Below are positions 42,380-51,643 of a stretch of 64,000 nucleotides of DNA, one piece after another. The DNA is taken from contig JAVXNE010000004.1 in assembly GCA_036645935.1 (NCBI GenBank), positions 124,001 to 188,000 of the forward strand. The letters are read 5' to 3'. The translations under genes were made by a program, and so were the position numbers. Position 1 is the stretch's first letter, and every line of letters begins with the position of its first letter. A model generated the notes under the pieces. The model searched no databases and was not told where the DNA came from. It was given only the letters and a program-made list of their open reading frames with translations. Source of the DNA: JAUNBN01 sp036645935 (GTDB lineage: Bacteria; Bacillota; Clostridia; Oscillospirales; Ruminococcaceae).

Positions 42380-44182
42380 TTATCTCACACCGCCGCCTGA
42401 GCCGCCGCCCGAGAATCCGCCCCCGCCGCTGAATGACGACGAGCCGCCGCCTCCGGAAGTTGATTCTGCAGCGCTGCGCGACGAGTTTGCGGCAGACGAC
42501 GCGGAATTTGCGATCGAGTTTGCGATTAAGATAGTGGAGAGCATATCGGGTCCGGAGCTTTCATATCGCTCAAAATATTTCGGGTAGAGGTCTTTAAACT
42601 GCTCGGCAACCTTGTCGGCAATGCCGAAAAGCGCTGCGAACACGAGGTATTCGTCCCACAGCTCAACCTCTGCGGCCGAGCGCTCGTTGATTATTGTGAA
42701 ATCCGACAGATATTTCTTGAATCCGAGCAGCTTGCGGATGTTCTGCGTGCCCGCATCTGTGAGAGAGGTCACCTCGTGTGAGAAAACCCAACCCTTTTTC
42801 GTCTCTGTGACAAGGTCCCCCGAAGTCTCAAGAAACTTTTCCGCGTATGTTTGGGCGTCGGTGTCCCATTCATAATATTCTTCGTAGTTATCGCTCATCC
42901 AGCTCGAAAATTCATTTTCCTCGAGCAGTTTATCGTTGCCGGCAGCGCTGCGAATCATGTGGTACAGACGCTTGCCCACGCCGTCGTCGTCAGGATAGGG
43001 CTTTTGACAAAATTCGATCGCGGACTGTAGTTTGTCGCTTTTTCCGCCAAAGAAAGATGGTTTCGGCGTCTGGCAAAGCTTGAGCAGACCGGAATCGGTC
43101 CAGCGCAGCAGATACGCGCCCAGCAATCCCGAGCGCGGGTATTGCTCACCGCTGTTGATGAGCGCATAGTTTGCCGCAGCAAGGTCTCCGCCATACGGAA
43201 TGTCGCGGCAATAATCGATGTTGTCGACATCATTGCGGGTCAGCCCGAAGCTGCGCGTGCCGGAAAGAAGATTGCCGTTTTTTGCTTTCAGTATTGCGAA
43301 GAAAACGAGTGCAATCGATGATGTGGGGCAGATGAGAGCAAAGAGAAAACCTGCAATTTCACCAAAGCCAAACTCGGATGAGTCCTGTCCGATGTCTGTC
43401 GCGATGTTGCCGTCTGTATCTGTATCGTATTCGCTTCCGGCAAAGGCCTGCTCTTTGAGCGATTCAAAAGGACCGTTTTGCAACAGCTCAGGAGTGAACA
43501 TGGCACGGGGAAACTGTGCCATAACATTCACATAGCGGCTCGTGTCCATGTCAGAGCGGGTCTCGGCAACGATTGCACCGTCGATCACGAAGACTGTTCC
43601 GTCAAAACCGAACGCCCACACCTTGACGTCCTCCTCGGTGAATGGTACATCCGGTTTTGAAATGGCAACGCGGACGTGCTCGATTGTTCCGCCGAGGCTG
43701 TCGTTTACAAATCGGCGGTTGAAGCCGCAATAGTCATCAAATCCCGCGACGACTCGTGTGACGGTGTAGGAGACGGTGTAGACATGGTCGCCGTAGCTTC
43801 CAAGTCCCCAGCACAGTTCCACGCCGTTATTGGTGAGGTTATACCCGCATTTTCCGGCCTTTTCCTCGAGCGAGCGGTCGAGATCCCATGTCTGTTCAAC
43901 TGCATATATCCTGCCGCTCTCATCGGAAACCGAGAGTTCGCTGATTTCTCCTCCATTAAGGTTGCCTTGTTTGATATAGCTTTCGGTGCCATCCGATGCC
44001 GACAGCGACCAGACCTCCGTCACGCGGGCGGACCCGTCTTCGTTTAGCAAAGCGGTGATGTCGATGTCGTGATAAACGGCGCTCGCGGCAGAGACATCCG
44101 CGCAAAGAGGTAGCGCTAACAGCAGGATAAATGCAAGCGCCGCGAAGAGCGTTAAATATGGTTTGCGAGCGCTTTTTTCCAT
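42380..44182 (-). CDS. DUF2207 membrane protein
   Basis: A 600-residue protein with signal peptide (LTLFAALAFILLLALPLCADVSA), an extracytoplasmic DUF2207 domain (HDIDITALLNEDGSARVTEVWSL and FCGFN-type YCGFNRRFVNDS), a membrane segment near residue 275 (IAGFLFALICPTSSIALVFFAIL) and a cytoplasmic region. The C-terminus is a Gly/Ser-rich tail (GGGGSSSFSGGGG...GGGVR) typical of this family. It is two bases downstream of a lemA gene, the most frequent partner in many bacteria. The biochemical role of the family is unknown. Confidence 0.88.
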   Translation of the reverse strand: MEKSARKPYLTLFAALAFILLLALPLCADVSAASAVYHDIDITALLNEDGSARVTEVWSLSASDGTESYIKQGNLNGGEISELSVSDESGRIYAVEQTWDLDRSLEEKAGKCGYNLTNNGVELCWGLGSYGDHVYTVSYTVTRVVAGFDDYCGFNRRFVNDSLGGTIEHVRVAISKPDVPFTEEDVKVWAFGFDGTVFVIDGAIVAETRSDMDTSRYVNVMAQFPRAMFTPELLQNGPFESLKEQAFAGSEYDTDTDGNIATDIGQDSSEFGFGEIAGFLFALICPTSSIALVFFAILKAKNGNLLSGTRSFGLTRNDVDNIDYCRDIPYGGDLAAANYALINSGEQYPRSGLLGAYLLRWTDSGLLKLCQTPKPSFFGGKSDKLQSAIEFCQKPYPDDDGVGKRLYHMIRSAAGNDKLLEENEFSSWMSDNYEEYYEWDTDAQTYAEKFLETSGDLVTETKKGWVFSHEVTSLTDAGTQNIRKLLGFKKYLSDFTIINERSAAEVELWDEYLVFAALFGIADKVAEQFKDLYPKYFERYESSGPDMLSTILIANSIANSASSAANSSRSAAESTSGGGGSSSFSGGGGFSGGGSGGGVR

Positions 44183-44184
44183 AC

Positions 44185-44739
44185 CTATTCTACCGAGACG
44201 TTGGGCATATCAGCCTTGGACGCATCTTCTTTGAGATAGTCACGAACGCTGAAACCGAGCATTGAAGCAATTATGTTTGCGGGGATCATGCGAACATAAC
44301 GGTTGAATTTTGTAACGGTGTCGTTGTAGACCATGCGGGATGTGCGGACGTTCTCTTCATAGCCGTTCAGGCTGTTCATAGTTTGGAGATATACCTGATT
44401 TGATTTTAAATCGGGGTAGTTTTCTGAAATGGCGAGCAGCCGCCCGAGTGTCTTGCCGATTGCGTCCTCCTGAGACTGCGCCTCTTGCGCGGAGCTGTTT
44501 GCACCGATTGAGGAGCGGGCTTTAACCGTTTCCATCAGAGTCGAGTATTCGTGCTCATTGTAGCTTTTGATGAGCTGAACAAGCGCGGTCAGCGCGTCCC
44601 AACGGGAGCTGAGCTGAACGCCAATCTGACTCATCGCGTTTCCGCAAAGTTCGTCAAGATGAACGAGGTTGCGTTGAGCAGAGATGAACCACGCGCCGAG
44701 AACGACGACGATTCCTACAACAATCAGTAATGCCGGCAT
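44185..44739 (-). CDS. lemA: LemA family protein
   Basis: A 184-residue protein with a single N-terminal membrane segment (LLIVVGIVVVLGAWFI) and the LemA helical core: NLVHLDELCGNAMSQIGVQLSSRWDALTALVQLIKSY, LLAISENYPDLKSN..YL, and YNDTVTKFNRYVRMIPANIIASMLGF, all strong family signatures. It precedes the DUF2207 gene by two bases, so the two are co-expressed and probably act together at the membrane. The minus-strand TATAAT near 44796-44801 may be its promoter. Confidence 0.94.
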   Translation of the reverse strand: MPALLIVVGIVVVLGAWFISAQRNLVHLDELCGNAMSQIGVQLSSRWDALTALVQLIKSYNEHEYSTLMETVKARSSIGANSSAQEAQSQEDAIGKTLGRLLAISENYPDLKSNQVYLQTMNSLNGYEENVRTSRMVYNDTVTKFNRYVRMIPANIIASMLGFSVRDYLKEDASKADMPNVSVE

Positions 44740-44842
44740 GATATTTCCGCCTTTCGGGAACGAATTCTAACGCAATGTGCGCATTAGTCATCTTTATTAT
44801 AACATGAGATTATTGACGAAAAAATAGAAAAAACAATTTTGA

Positions 44843-45445
44843 TTAAATCAGCTCGCGTTTGATCAGCTCAAGGCGGAAAGCCGCAACTGATTTGAACACG
44901 ACCGCATCCATTCCCGCCGCACGCGATCCCGCGACGTTGGCCGGAAGATCGTCGGTGAAAAGGCATTCTTGCGGGATAAGGGAGAACTTTTCAAAAAAGC
45001 GTCGGTATATCCGCTCGTCCGGTTTGGCGAGCCGTTCCTCACACGAGACAAGCGCGCCGTCCACCAGCGCGAGGGGTTCGTGAAGCGTCGGTATGTCATA
45101 AAAATTGTCCGATGCGTTAGACAGAATAAACACGCCGTGGCCGTGAGATTTCAGCTCTTTCATAAGCTCGAGAATGCCGTCATGGAGCGGCAGACAGTTT
45201 TGCCATCCGCGCATTACGTGAAGTGCGTCATCGCGCATCGGACCTGTGAGTCGGGAGCAGATATTTTGTGTTGCTTCGGCGCCGGTTATAGCGCCCTGAT
45301 CCATCAGCGGCCACTCATCTGAGGTGAATATCTCCTGAATCAGCTCCTCATGATAGGGGCTGTCGGGCACCAGCTCTGCGAGTATGCTTGCGGGATCCCA
45401 GCGCACGACAACCCCGCCAACGTCAAAAACAATATTCTTTATCAC
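44843..45445 (-). CDS. HAD-superfamily phosphatase, YihX-like
   Basis: A 200-residue HAD hydrolase of subfamily IA. Motif I is VFDVGGVVVRWDP (nucleophile Asp8; the usual +2 Asp is Gly, as in YihX-like members), motif II is FILSNASDNF, the Lys is in AKPDERIYRRF and the acidic motif IV is CLFTDDLPANV. The all-helical cap lies between residues 17 and 85. The related E. coli YihX releases phosphate from glucose 1-phosphate; substrate here is unknown. The gene is monocistronic, with a minus-strand TATAAT upstream near 45475. Confidence 0.88.
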   Translation of the reverse strand: MIKNIVFDVGGVVVRWDPASILAELVPDSPYHEELIQEIFTSDEWPLMDQGAITGAEATQNICSRLTGPMRDDALHVMRGWQNCLPLHDGILELMKELKSHGHGVFILSNASDNFYDIPTLHEPLALVDGALVSCEERLAKPDERIYRRFFEKFSLIPQECLFTDDLPANVAGSRAAGMDAVVFKSVAAFRLELIKRELI

Positions 45446-45785
45446 AACAATTCCTCCGGCTGCTATTTTGAGTTATTATAACACATATATATTTCAGCCA
45501 TATTTCAGTGCTCTACACAAATCAGTTAAGACCGAAATCCCGAAAGGTCTTTCATCGCAGGCGATGTTTTCACAGAGTTTATTTGTGCTAAAAAGCTCAG
45601 ATGACAACAGAGTGCAAAGTTGCGACAAAATCCGCAGTGCTGCCGCATAGAAGGAATTGTCAAAACTTGCGCGAACACGAGGGGTTAATTCGCGGCATTA
45701 CAGTGTGTCTATGTTAATTCGAGTGGGTGTATGATATAATCTTTGACATATATAAGTAAAAACCGCAGAAATGGGGGTGAGATAA
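45446..45785. other. Divergent spacer between the HAD and diguanylate cyclase genes
   Basis: It holds a minus-strand TATAAT for the HAD gene (near 45475) and a plus-strand TATAAT at 45735-45740 that probably starts the cyclase transcript. An ATG GGG GTG AGA TAA minicistron (45771-45785) directly precedes the cyclase frame. No other element is seen. Confidence 0.45.
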
Positions 45786-47267
45786 ATTCACAGATACTGG
45801 AACAAGGTCGGGATTAGTGTCATAGTGGCGATATCCCTTGTTTGTGCGGCGGTTATCAGTGTCATGTATTTGCAGAATGAGGCGGAAAAGGACAGCCGCA
45901 GCCGCGCTTATTCACGACTGCGCGAGACAGCGGAGCAGCAGTCGATGCTCATATCCACCGCGTTGGACGGAAAATATTCTGTCCTTGAAGCTTTTGCGGC
46001 ATCTATCGCAACGCAGAATTCGATTGATCTCAGCAATGCCTCAATGCGCATGGAAGCTATTGTGGAATCCGTGAAATTCTCGAGCGTTGGCTATGCTGAC
46101 AGCAAGGGCAGAGTTACGCTGAGCTCGGGAGAGCATGCCGAGATTGCCGACCGCAGATATTTTATTGAAAGCATGAAGGGCAATCGCTCCATTGAAAAGG
46201 TGGAAAACGGCAGAGTCGTAAATGGAAAGAGATTTGTAATCTCGGTCCCGATTAAAAAGGGCGGCGCGCAGGCTGGAATTATATTCGGAAGTTTTTTCGA
46301 GGAGGGGTTTCGCACACTGCTCATCAATTATTCTTTTGATAAAGCGGGATATGGATTCATCATAAACAGCAAAGGGAAAATGATAATCGAGAGCGATATT
46401 GAAAGCCGTATTTCGAACGAAAAAAATATCCTGGACACTTTGGCAAAGTGCAAACTCGGTGACGGGCAGACCGTGTTTGAGATTGAAGAAAGACTTGCAA
46501 CAGGCCAAAGTGGTCTTGTGCATTACGAATATAACGGCAAATCCCGCTTTGCATCATATATTCCCCTCGGAGTGGATGATTGGTATCTGTTCAACGTTGT
46601 GCCCGGCGAAGCGGTGCAGCTGGAAATAGACGAAAGCAATCAGAGCGGGATGATTTCGATAATGATTTTGCTTGCCGTTTCGCTCGCGCTCATCGCGGTC
46701 ATCGCGCTGATAACGGATAAATGGAGCAAAGATCTGCGAGAGTTGCAGCGCATGGAGGTCAATCGGCTGACGACAAAAGCGGAGAGCGATTCGCTAACTG
46801 AGCTGCTCAACCACAAAACCACACGCAGCAGAATCGAGAGATTTATCGAAAATGAGGGGAAATACAGCAAACACGCGCTTTTTGTCATCGACCTCGACGG
46901 ATTTAAGCAGATAAACGACCAATTCGGACATCCCGAGGGAGACAAGACCATCTCGACAGCGGCTGTTGCGATTCGGCAGCTGTTTCGCTCGAGTGACATT
47001 GTGGGCCGCATCGGCGGAGACGAATTTATGGCATTGCTGAAAGACGTCACCAGCAGAAGAATTGTGGCGGCCAAGGCAGCGGAAATCTGCGAGGCGCTGC
47101 ACATGACTCGCAGTGAGACCGACGAGGAGATTGAGATAACGGGAAGTGTCGGTGTCGCGCTTTACGAGGATGGCAAGTCCTTTGATCAGCTCTATCGCGA
47201 GGCCGACGAGGCGCTCTATCAATCCAAAGCGCAGGGCAAAAACCGATACAACGTTTACGATACATAA
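45786..47267 (+). CDS. Membrane diguanylate cyclase with exterior Cache-type sensor; unusual start
   Basis: Makes the second messenger c-di-GMP. A transmembrane segment, an exterior sensor of about 220 residues (Cache-like: YADSKGRVTLSSG, DRRYFIESMKG, FVISVPIKKGGAQAG, GYGFIINSKGKMIIES), a second membrane helix (ISIMILLAVSLALIAVIALI) and a GGDEF domain follow in order. The active site GRIGGDEF and the inhibitory site RSSD five residues before it are intact. The start is a puzzle: a full first membrane helix (WNKVGISVIVAISLVCAAV) needs the reading frame from the ATT at 45786, where GGGGGTGA is well placed, whereas the first GTG (45825) would cut the helix. An in-frame TAA is immediately before the ATT. 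Confidence 0.88.
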   Translation: MHRYWNKVGISVIVAISLVCAAVISVMYLQNEAEKDSRSRAYSRLRETAEQQSMLISTALDGKYSVLEAFAASIATQNSIDLSNASMRMEAIVESVKFSSVGYADSKGRVTLSSGEHAEIADRRYFIESMKGNRSIEKVENGRVVNGKRFVISVPIKKGGAQAGIIFGSFFEEGFRTLLINYSFDKAGYGFIINSKGKMIIESDIESRISNEKNILDTLAKCKLGDGQTVFEIEERLATGQSGLVHYEYNGKSRFASYIPLGVDDWYLFNVVPGEAVQLEIDESNQSGMISIMILLAVSLALIAVIALITDKWSKDLRELQRMEVNRLTTKAESDSLTELLNHKTTRSRIERFIENEGKYSKHALFVIDLDGFKQINDQFGHPEGDKTISTAAVAIRQLFRSSDIVGRIGGDEFMALLKDVTSRRIVAAKAAEICEALHMTRSETDEEIEITGSVGVALYEDGKSFDQLYREADEALYQSKAQGKNRYNVYDT

Positions 47268-47351
47268 AAAGATCGGAAAGTCTGCGGCATCAAACTCAAG
47301 GTTGGCGGGGCGACTGCGGATCGCGCACACAGTGCCCTGCCGACTGAAATT

Positions 47352-47393
47352 AAAAGCGCAGCTCCTACCCGCGCGGGTCAGGGCTGCGCTTTT
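47352..47393. terminator. Bidirectional terminator between convergent genes
   Basis: AAAAGCGCAGC at 47352-47362 pairs with GCTGCGCTTTT at 47383-47393, with an inner ACCCGCGCGGGT. It lies between the cyclase and the rhodanese lipoprotein and has Ts or As on both sides. Confidence 0.8.
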
Positions 47394-47411
47394 AGAGAGT
47401 TGGCATCTTTT

Positions 47412-47858
47412 TTAATCGGTCACAACACCATATGACCAGGAATTTATGCCGCCAAAGTCGTAAACCTCGGAATATCCCAGAGCAACAAGCTTCTCCGCCG
47501 CCTGACGGCTGCGCTTGCCCGAGCGGCAGTAAACTAAAATGAGAGAATCTGTTTCGGGCAGCGCTGCGGGGGCGCTGTCGGCGATATCCTCGTTGGGAAT
47601 GTTGATCGCGCCCTCAATGTGCCCTTCGGCGAACTCCTCGTTTGTGCGGACATCCACCAGCGTGAGCTCGGCGCCGCCGTCCAGATACTTCTTTGCGGCA
47701 GCAGAAGTGATTTTGTGGTATTGGGCACCGGTTGTGCCGGAGGTCTGCTGTTCGCCGCCCGAGGACGGGGCATCAACGTGAGGTTGTGCCGTGTTTGACG
47801 AGCAGGCGCAGAACAACAACGCGAGCAGCGCCGCAGTTAGTATGAGTGTATATTTCAT
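47412..47858 (-). CDS. Rhodanese-domain lipoprotein
   Basis: A 148-residue protein with a lipoprotein signal (LTAALLALLFCACSS) and one rhodanese domain: LVDVRTNEEFAEGHIEGAINIP, and the active-site loop YCRSGKRSRQAAEKL with catalytic Cys. The start at 47858 was chosen because GGAGAAAACATTA precedes it and the signal peptide follows. Exported single-domain rhodaneses take part in sulfur transfer or redox functions outside the membrane; the donor and acceptor are not known. The gene is monocistronic. Confidence 0.9.
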   Translation of the reverse strand: MKYTLILTAALLALLFCACSSNTAQPHVDAPSSGGEQQTSGTTGAQYHKITSAAAKKYLDGGAELTLVDVRTNEEFAEGHIEGAINIPNEDIADSAPAALPETDSLILVYCRSGKRSRQAAEKLVALGYSEVYDFGGINSWSYGVVTD

Positions 47859-48156
47859 TAATGTTTTCTCCAAACTGAAACACAAAGTATTGGATTTCAA
47901 GTATATCTTTGCCATTATGCCATGTCAACCGAAGGTTTATATAAATGCCCTTGATTTGAATCCTCGGTGCGGCAGATAAATTGCTTATGGCCGAATGATA
48001 AAAGTGCGGGACAGCGGCTCATCTCGCGTGAAAGCTGTCGTGATTTGCGCTCCAAAGGGGAGAGGTCTCAAGATGCAAGCGGCCACAGAGTTCCGGAATA
48101 TTTCATGCTGGTTTTTCGTGTTTAATTTGCGGCTGTGCAGCGCGCGGATGTGTGAT

Positions 48157-48245
48157 AAACAGACAGGCACATAGATTGCCTATTGGGCGGCACGGCGTGA
48201 TATTATTGCTGTACAGGACACAGATCTGCAGCCTGTCTGTTTTTT
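48157..48245 (+). other. Possible structured RNA with terminator-like end
   Basis: AAACAGACAGGC at 48157-48168 pairs perfectly over 12 bp with GCCTGTCTGTTT ending at 48242, with a 62-base loop, and a T run (TTTTTT) closes the element. The loop is moderately GC-rich and no known RNA family was recognised. No gene stands directly before it. It could be the end of a small RNA or a terminator with a large loop. Bases 47859-48156 hold nothing else recognisable. Confidence 0.4.
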
Positions 48246-48479
48246 CACAATTGAAATTGATCGACGCAATTCACGCATCAAGGCAGTTCAAGAGGGCCGG
48301 CGTTGCGCGCTCAAAGCCCACTTGTTATTAGTTGAGAACAGCGGAAATTCGCATTTAAAGATGAATGGGCATCGGAGTTACAAGCAAGCCTATGCAAAGA
48401 TAAAGCGCTATCCGAGACGCAAAAAGTCAATATTTGGAGAGTGATGAGGTTGAGCGGCAGGGAGGAGATGAAAGCATGA

Positions 48480-48880
48480 GCGGGGCAGTACAGTGAGGTA
48501 TTACAATATTAATTTTGGATTTATTATTGCCCATAAACAATTGCGAATCAAATTCATGCATATTAATCGAACCCAAAAAATTGCATCGATTTCTTGAAAG
48601 GCCATGGATATGCTGCTCACATCAGAAAATCAATCCACAGAGATGACAACAAATTTGCGGAGACTTTTATTATTGTTTGAATATCAAGAAGCATGTGACA
48701 ACGTGCTTAACGTTAAAATATGAGATAGAAGAAAAAAACAACAGATTGAGTCTTATATTTATCCGGATCAAGAAAATGTTTTGGAGGCTATATTGGAACA
48801 GATCTTTCTAATATGTCTTTTTACGTTCAAGAAAGTATAAAAAATGAATTTCAAAAGCAGTTCAATTTATAATGACAACA
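48480..48880 (+). other. AT-rich island with coding-like fragments
   Basis: This stretch is clearly richer in A and T than its surroundings. A 39-codon frame at 48604-48723 (MDMLLTSENQS...TTNLRRLLLLFEYQ) and a second in-frame fragment ending at 48872 (GGYIGTDLSNMSFYVQESIK...) look protein-like, but they are short and in different frames. No ribosome binding site is convincing. This looks like the remains of an AT-rich gene brought in by transfer. No family was recognised. Confidence 0.4.
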
Positions 48881-49179
48881 AAATTGCAATTGAAGCTCAA
48901 TAGTAGAAAAAATGTTTCTGCTGGAACTTCTGCCTTGCGTTTGTGGAACCCTTGCCCGGTAGGAGATGTTTTTTTGTGCTGCGCAAGAGCAGCGAGCCGA
49001 AACGATGGGCAGAGAAATCGAATATGCAACCATGTTTGGAGTAATGGTAATGCTGCGCGCAAACGGTATCGGTGGAGCTAAGAGATAGGTGCCGCCGCAA
49101 ACGATGAGGACGACTATACCGGCGGCGCAACGGCAGGAATCAAGCATACTTCTCGGATATTCACGATCGGAGGACAGCA

Positions 49180-49293
49180 ATGATAGGCGGCTTACTGAAA
49201 GTTTACCAAAAGCAATTTGTGCTGTATAATAGCGGGTATCGGGAGTGGGCGGACACGGCTCCGCAAGCAGTTGTTGCCCTGCGCGGAATTTGA
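49180..49293 (+). CDS. Possible small protein (37 aa)
   Basis: An ATG with a good ribosome binding site (GGAGGACAGCA) starts a 37-codon frame, MIGGLLKVYQKQFVLYN..., with no known motif. A promoter-like TATAAT lies inside the frame (49225-49230), which argues that the stretch may instead be regulatory. Another 40-codon frame upstream (48965-49087, ending VMVMLRANGIGGAKR) is similarly unsupported. Confidence 0.25.
   Translation: MIGGLLKVYQKQFVLYNSGYREWADTAPQAVVALRGI
49202..49230 (+). promoter_or_regulatory. Possible promoter of the SGNH hydrolase gene
   Basis: TTTACC at 49202-49207, 17 bases and TATAAT at 49225-49230, giving a leader of about 270 bases before the SGNH gene. The -35 is poor; CTG before TATAAT does not form an extended -10. 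Confidence 0.35.
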
Positions 49294-49506
49294 GACTGCC
49301 AAAACAAACGGCGGGGAATTCCCGGCAAGCTTAGCGGACAGCGGTAGCAGTCTGCGCAGCGAGAGCTTCGAGGTTTGGCGGCTGCCAGGAAGACGAAACT
49401 GCAGCGAGATATTCGGGAAAGCGGCGGGTTTCAAAGTGAAGTGTCCGCACAAAATGCGGCATAGTTTGAAATATGATTGCTCAAAATGGGGAGGGGCGGT
49501 GCAGAG

Positions 49507-50751
49507 ATGGAATCGCGCGTAAAAGCAAAAAAGCACCAAACGCGCTTTGGCCTTGCGGCGATGTTGTTTTTGCTTGTCTCGGCCGTGCTGGCGGCAATTG
49601 TGGTGGTTTGGTTTGCAGTGGCGCGGCCGTCCGTCGCAATAAAAGGCAGCGGGAATGTCGTTGTGAGTTACGGCGGTAAATACACAGAAAAGGGAGCTGA
49701 AGCGAGTTTCATGGGGCGCGATTACTCGTCAAAAGTAGTCGAGAGCGGCGAGGTTAACACAGAAAAACTGGGTGATTACAATCTCTGCTATTCTTTCAAG
49801 ACGCCTCTTGGCATAACGGTGAGAGCACGGCGCATCGTGACCGTTGAGGACAAGAAAATACCACAGATAACGCTGAACGCCTCCGATGAGATAACCATCG
49901 ATATCGGATCGGAGTACATCGAGCCGGGGTTCGCGGCTTTCGACAATTTTGACGGCGAGCTCACCGATAAGGTGAGCGTGTCGGGCGAGGTAGACACGCT
50001 CACTCCGGGGGAATATACGATAAGTTACAGCGTGGGAGACAGCAACGGCAACACGGCAGTTGTGAAACGAAGAGTCACTGTTGCAGAAAGCTCTCCGCTC
50101 ACAGCTTCGCTCGCTGAGTTTTCACTGAGCGGATATTTCCCCGGCGCAATCCTGCTCGAAACCCCCGACGCGGGGGAGCGCTATTTGAGCGGCACTGTTT
50201 TTGTCGGAGACTCAATAACGCAGAACTTCGCAAAGCTCGGCAAACTGCCCTACTCCAACGTGTGGTATAAGCCGTCTATAAACCCGCTGCTCGCGCGCGA
50301 CTGGACGCTTGAAATCGACGGCGCCGACAGCGGACTCACACTGTTTGAGGCTGCAAATAAATACAAGCCTGAGCGCATGATCGTGACGATGGGAATAGGC
50401 TGCGTAGGATACATGCCGGCCGATGTGTTTGTCGGCCACTATCGCTCGCTGCTTGAGGGTGTGGAGCAGGTAAGCCCCGATACAAAGCTGATAGTTCAGA
50501 GCGTACTGCCGGTTGTGCACGCATACGATCTGCGTGGAGGCGGCGCAGAAAGCAACGACAAGATCAACATATACAACTATCGTCTTGCCGAGATGTGCGA
50601 GAGCATGGGCATTAAATTTCTCGACACCGCGGTGATCTTTAAAAATGAGGAGGGATGGGGACCGGATGACTGTTTTATCGACGGATTTCATCCAACAAGA
50701 GCAAAAAATGACGAGATAATGACATATGTTCGCACGCATGCGTGGCAATAA
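49507..50751 (+). CDS. Membrane-anchored SGNH/GDSL-type hydrolase with Ig-like domains
   Basis: A 414-residue protein. After a short basic tail comes a membrane anchor (LAAMLFLLVSAVLAAIVVVWFAV). Two Ig-like DUF5011-type repeats follow (VVVSYGGKYTEKGAEA... and ITIDIGSEYIEPGFAAFDNFDGELTDKVSVSGEVD). The C-terminal half is an SGNH hydrolase: block I FVGDSITQ, the helix TMGIGCVGYM in the GxND position, and the catalytic DGFHPT (Asp-His). The Asn of block III is not obvious. Proteins like this deacetylate or esterify surface glycans. The start is by GGGAGGGG upstream. It is followed by a DUF4358 lipoprotein, a pairing seen in Clostridia. Confidence 0.85.
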   Translation: MESRVKAKKHQTRFGLAAMLFLLVSAVLAAIVVVWFAVARPSVAIKGSGNVVVSYGGKYTEKGAEASFMGRDYSSKVVESGEVNTEKLGDYNLCYSFKTPLGITVRARRIVTVEDKKIPQITLNASDEITIDIGSEYIEPGFAAFDNFDGELTDKVSVSGEVDTLTPGEYTISYSVGDSNGNTAVVKRRVTVAESSPLTASLAEFSLSGYFPGAILLETPDAGERYLSGTVFVGDSITQNFAKLGKLPYSNVWYKPSINPLLARDWTLEIDGADSGLTLFEAANKYKPERMIVTMGIGCVGYMPADVFVGHYRSLLEGVEQVSPDTKLIVQSVLPVVHAYDLRGGGAESNDKINIYNYRLAEMCESMGIKFLDTAVIFKNEEGWGPDDCFIDGFHPTRAKNDEIMTYVRTHAWQ

Positions 50752-50797
50752 CTCGAAATCCAGTGCCACACGTTTACAGAAAAAGGAGAGGAAATTC

Positions 50798-51283
50798 ATG
50801 AAACACAAATTTGTTTTGCCCGCATTGATTATGGTCTGCGCTCTGCTGGCAGCATGTGGCGGCGCCACGGAGAAATCGGTCACCATCGACGTCGAGGCAG
50901 CTTGCGCGGCTCTGAAAGTTTCCGAAATAGATGGAGAAAAATATTTTTCGGAATTCAAGACGCCTGCCGACGACTTCTTAACCGATTCTTTGGGAATAGA
51001 CATAGAGCAGCTCGAGAACCGCGCCGCGCTCGTCTCGCCAAACGATATGAGCCCCTGTATGGTTCTGCTCCTCGTGCCCAAGCAGGAAGCGCGCGACGAG
51101 GTGAAAAGCGAGCTTGCAGCGGGGCTGGAGGACTATCAAAAGAGGTGGGATAACTACCTTCCCGAGCAGGCGGCGCTCGTTCATGAGCGCATGGAGACAG
51201 AAATCGGAGACTGCCTTATCACGATAATTTCCCCCGACAACGACACCGCGCTCGATGCCGTGCGTTCGGCGGAGAATAGATAG
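50798..51283 (+). CDS. DUF4358 lipoprotein
   Basis: A 161-residue lipoprotein with a signal peptide (FVLPALIMVCALLAACGG, Cys21) and a DUF4358-like mature part: TDSLGIDIEQLENRAALVSP, MVLLLVPKQEARDEVKSEL and QKRWDNYLPEQAALVHE. The start at 50798 follows AAGGAGAGGAAATTC. It is 46 bases after the SGNH hydrolase gene, so the two form an operon. The family has no known function but often stands with membrane acyltransferase or hydrolase genes in Clostridia. Confidence 0.82.
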   Translation: MKHKFVLPALIMVCALLAACGGATEKSVTIDVEAACAALKVSEIDGEKYFSEFKTPADDFLTDSLGIDIEQLENRAALVSPNDMSPCMVLLLVPKQEARDEVKSELAAGLEDYQKRWDNYLPEQAALVHERMETEIGDCLITIISPDNDTALDAVRSAENR

Positions 51284-51643
51284 CGTCCAGGAACGCGCTG
51301 AAAACTCACAGGATGATGACGCCAGTATCAGTAAGAGAAAAAACCTTGAAATTGCGCGCTGATTGCAGCGCGGGACAATTTTCCGGGACTGACGCTGCGC
51401 GATTATTTCCGAAAAATTCACCTATATTCGCACAAAAGCGACTTTAAAATGCAAAACAAGAGCTGCCTTATTCGGATGTGATGTTGTCGCTCACGCAGCG
51501 CAACAGCATCCAAGGCCACTCCTGATTTTTTGTACTATTAAGAAAACAAAGAGGGAAGGGACAGCCGCGCAAATTTCCGGAGCTGTGTCTGTATGTCGGA
51601 ATGATTGCGATAAAGCAAGCTGTAAGGCAGCGCCCGACGGAGA
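51284..51643. other. Gene-free spacer
   Basis: The 360 bases between the convergent DUF4358 and papain-like genes show no supported open frame. A weak ACAGC..GCTGT stem lies near 51562-51588. No strong terminator is visible for either gene. Confidence 0.4.

Noticed and set aside
41950..42432. 160-codon plus-strand frame
   Set aside because: No ribosome binding site, overlaps the end of the DUF2207 gene and a hairpin; not protein-like.
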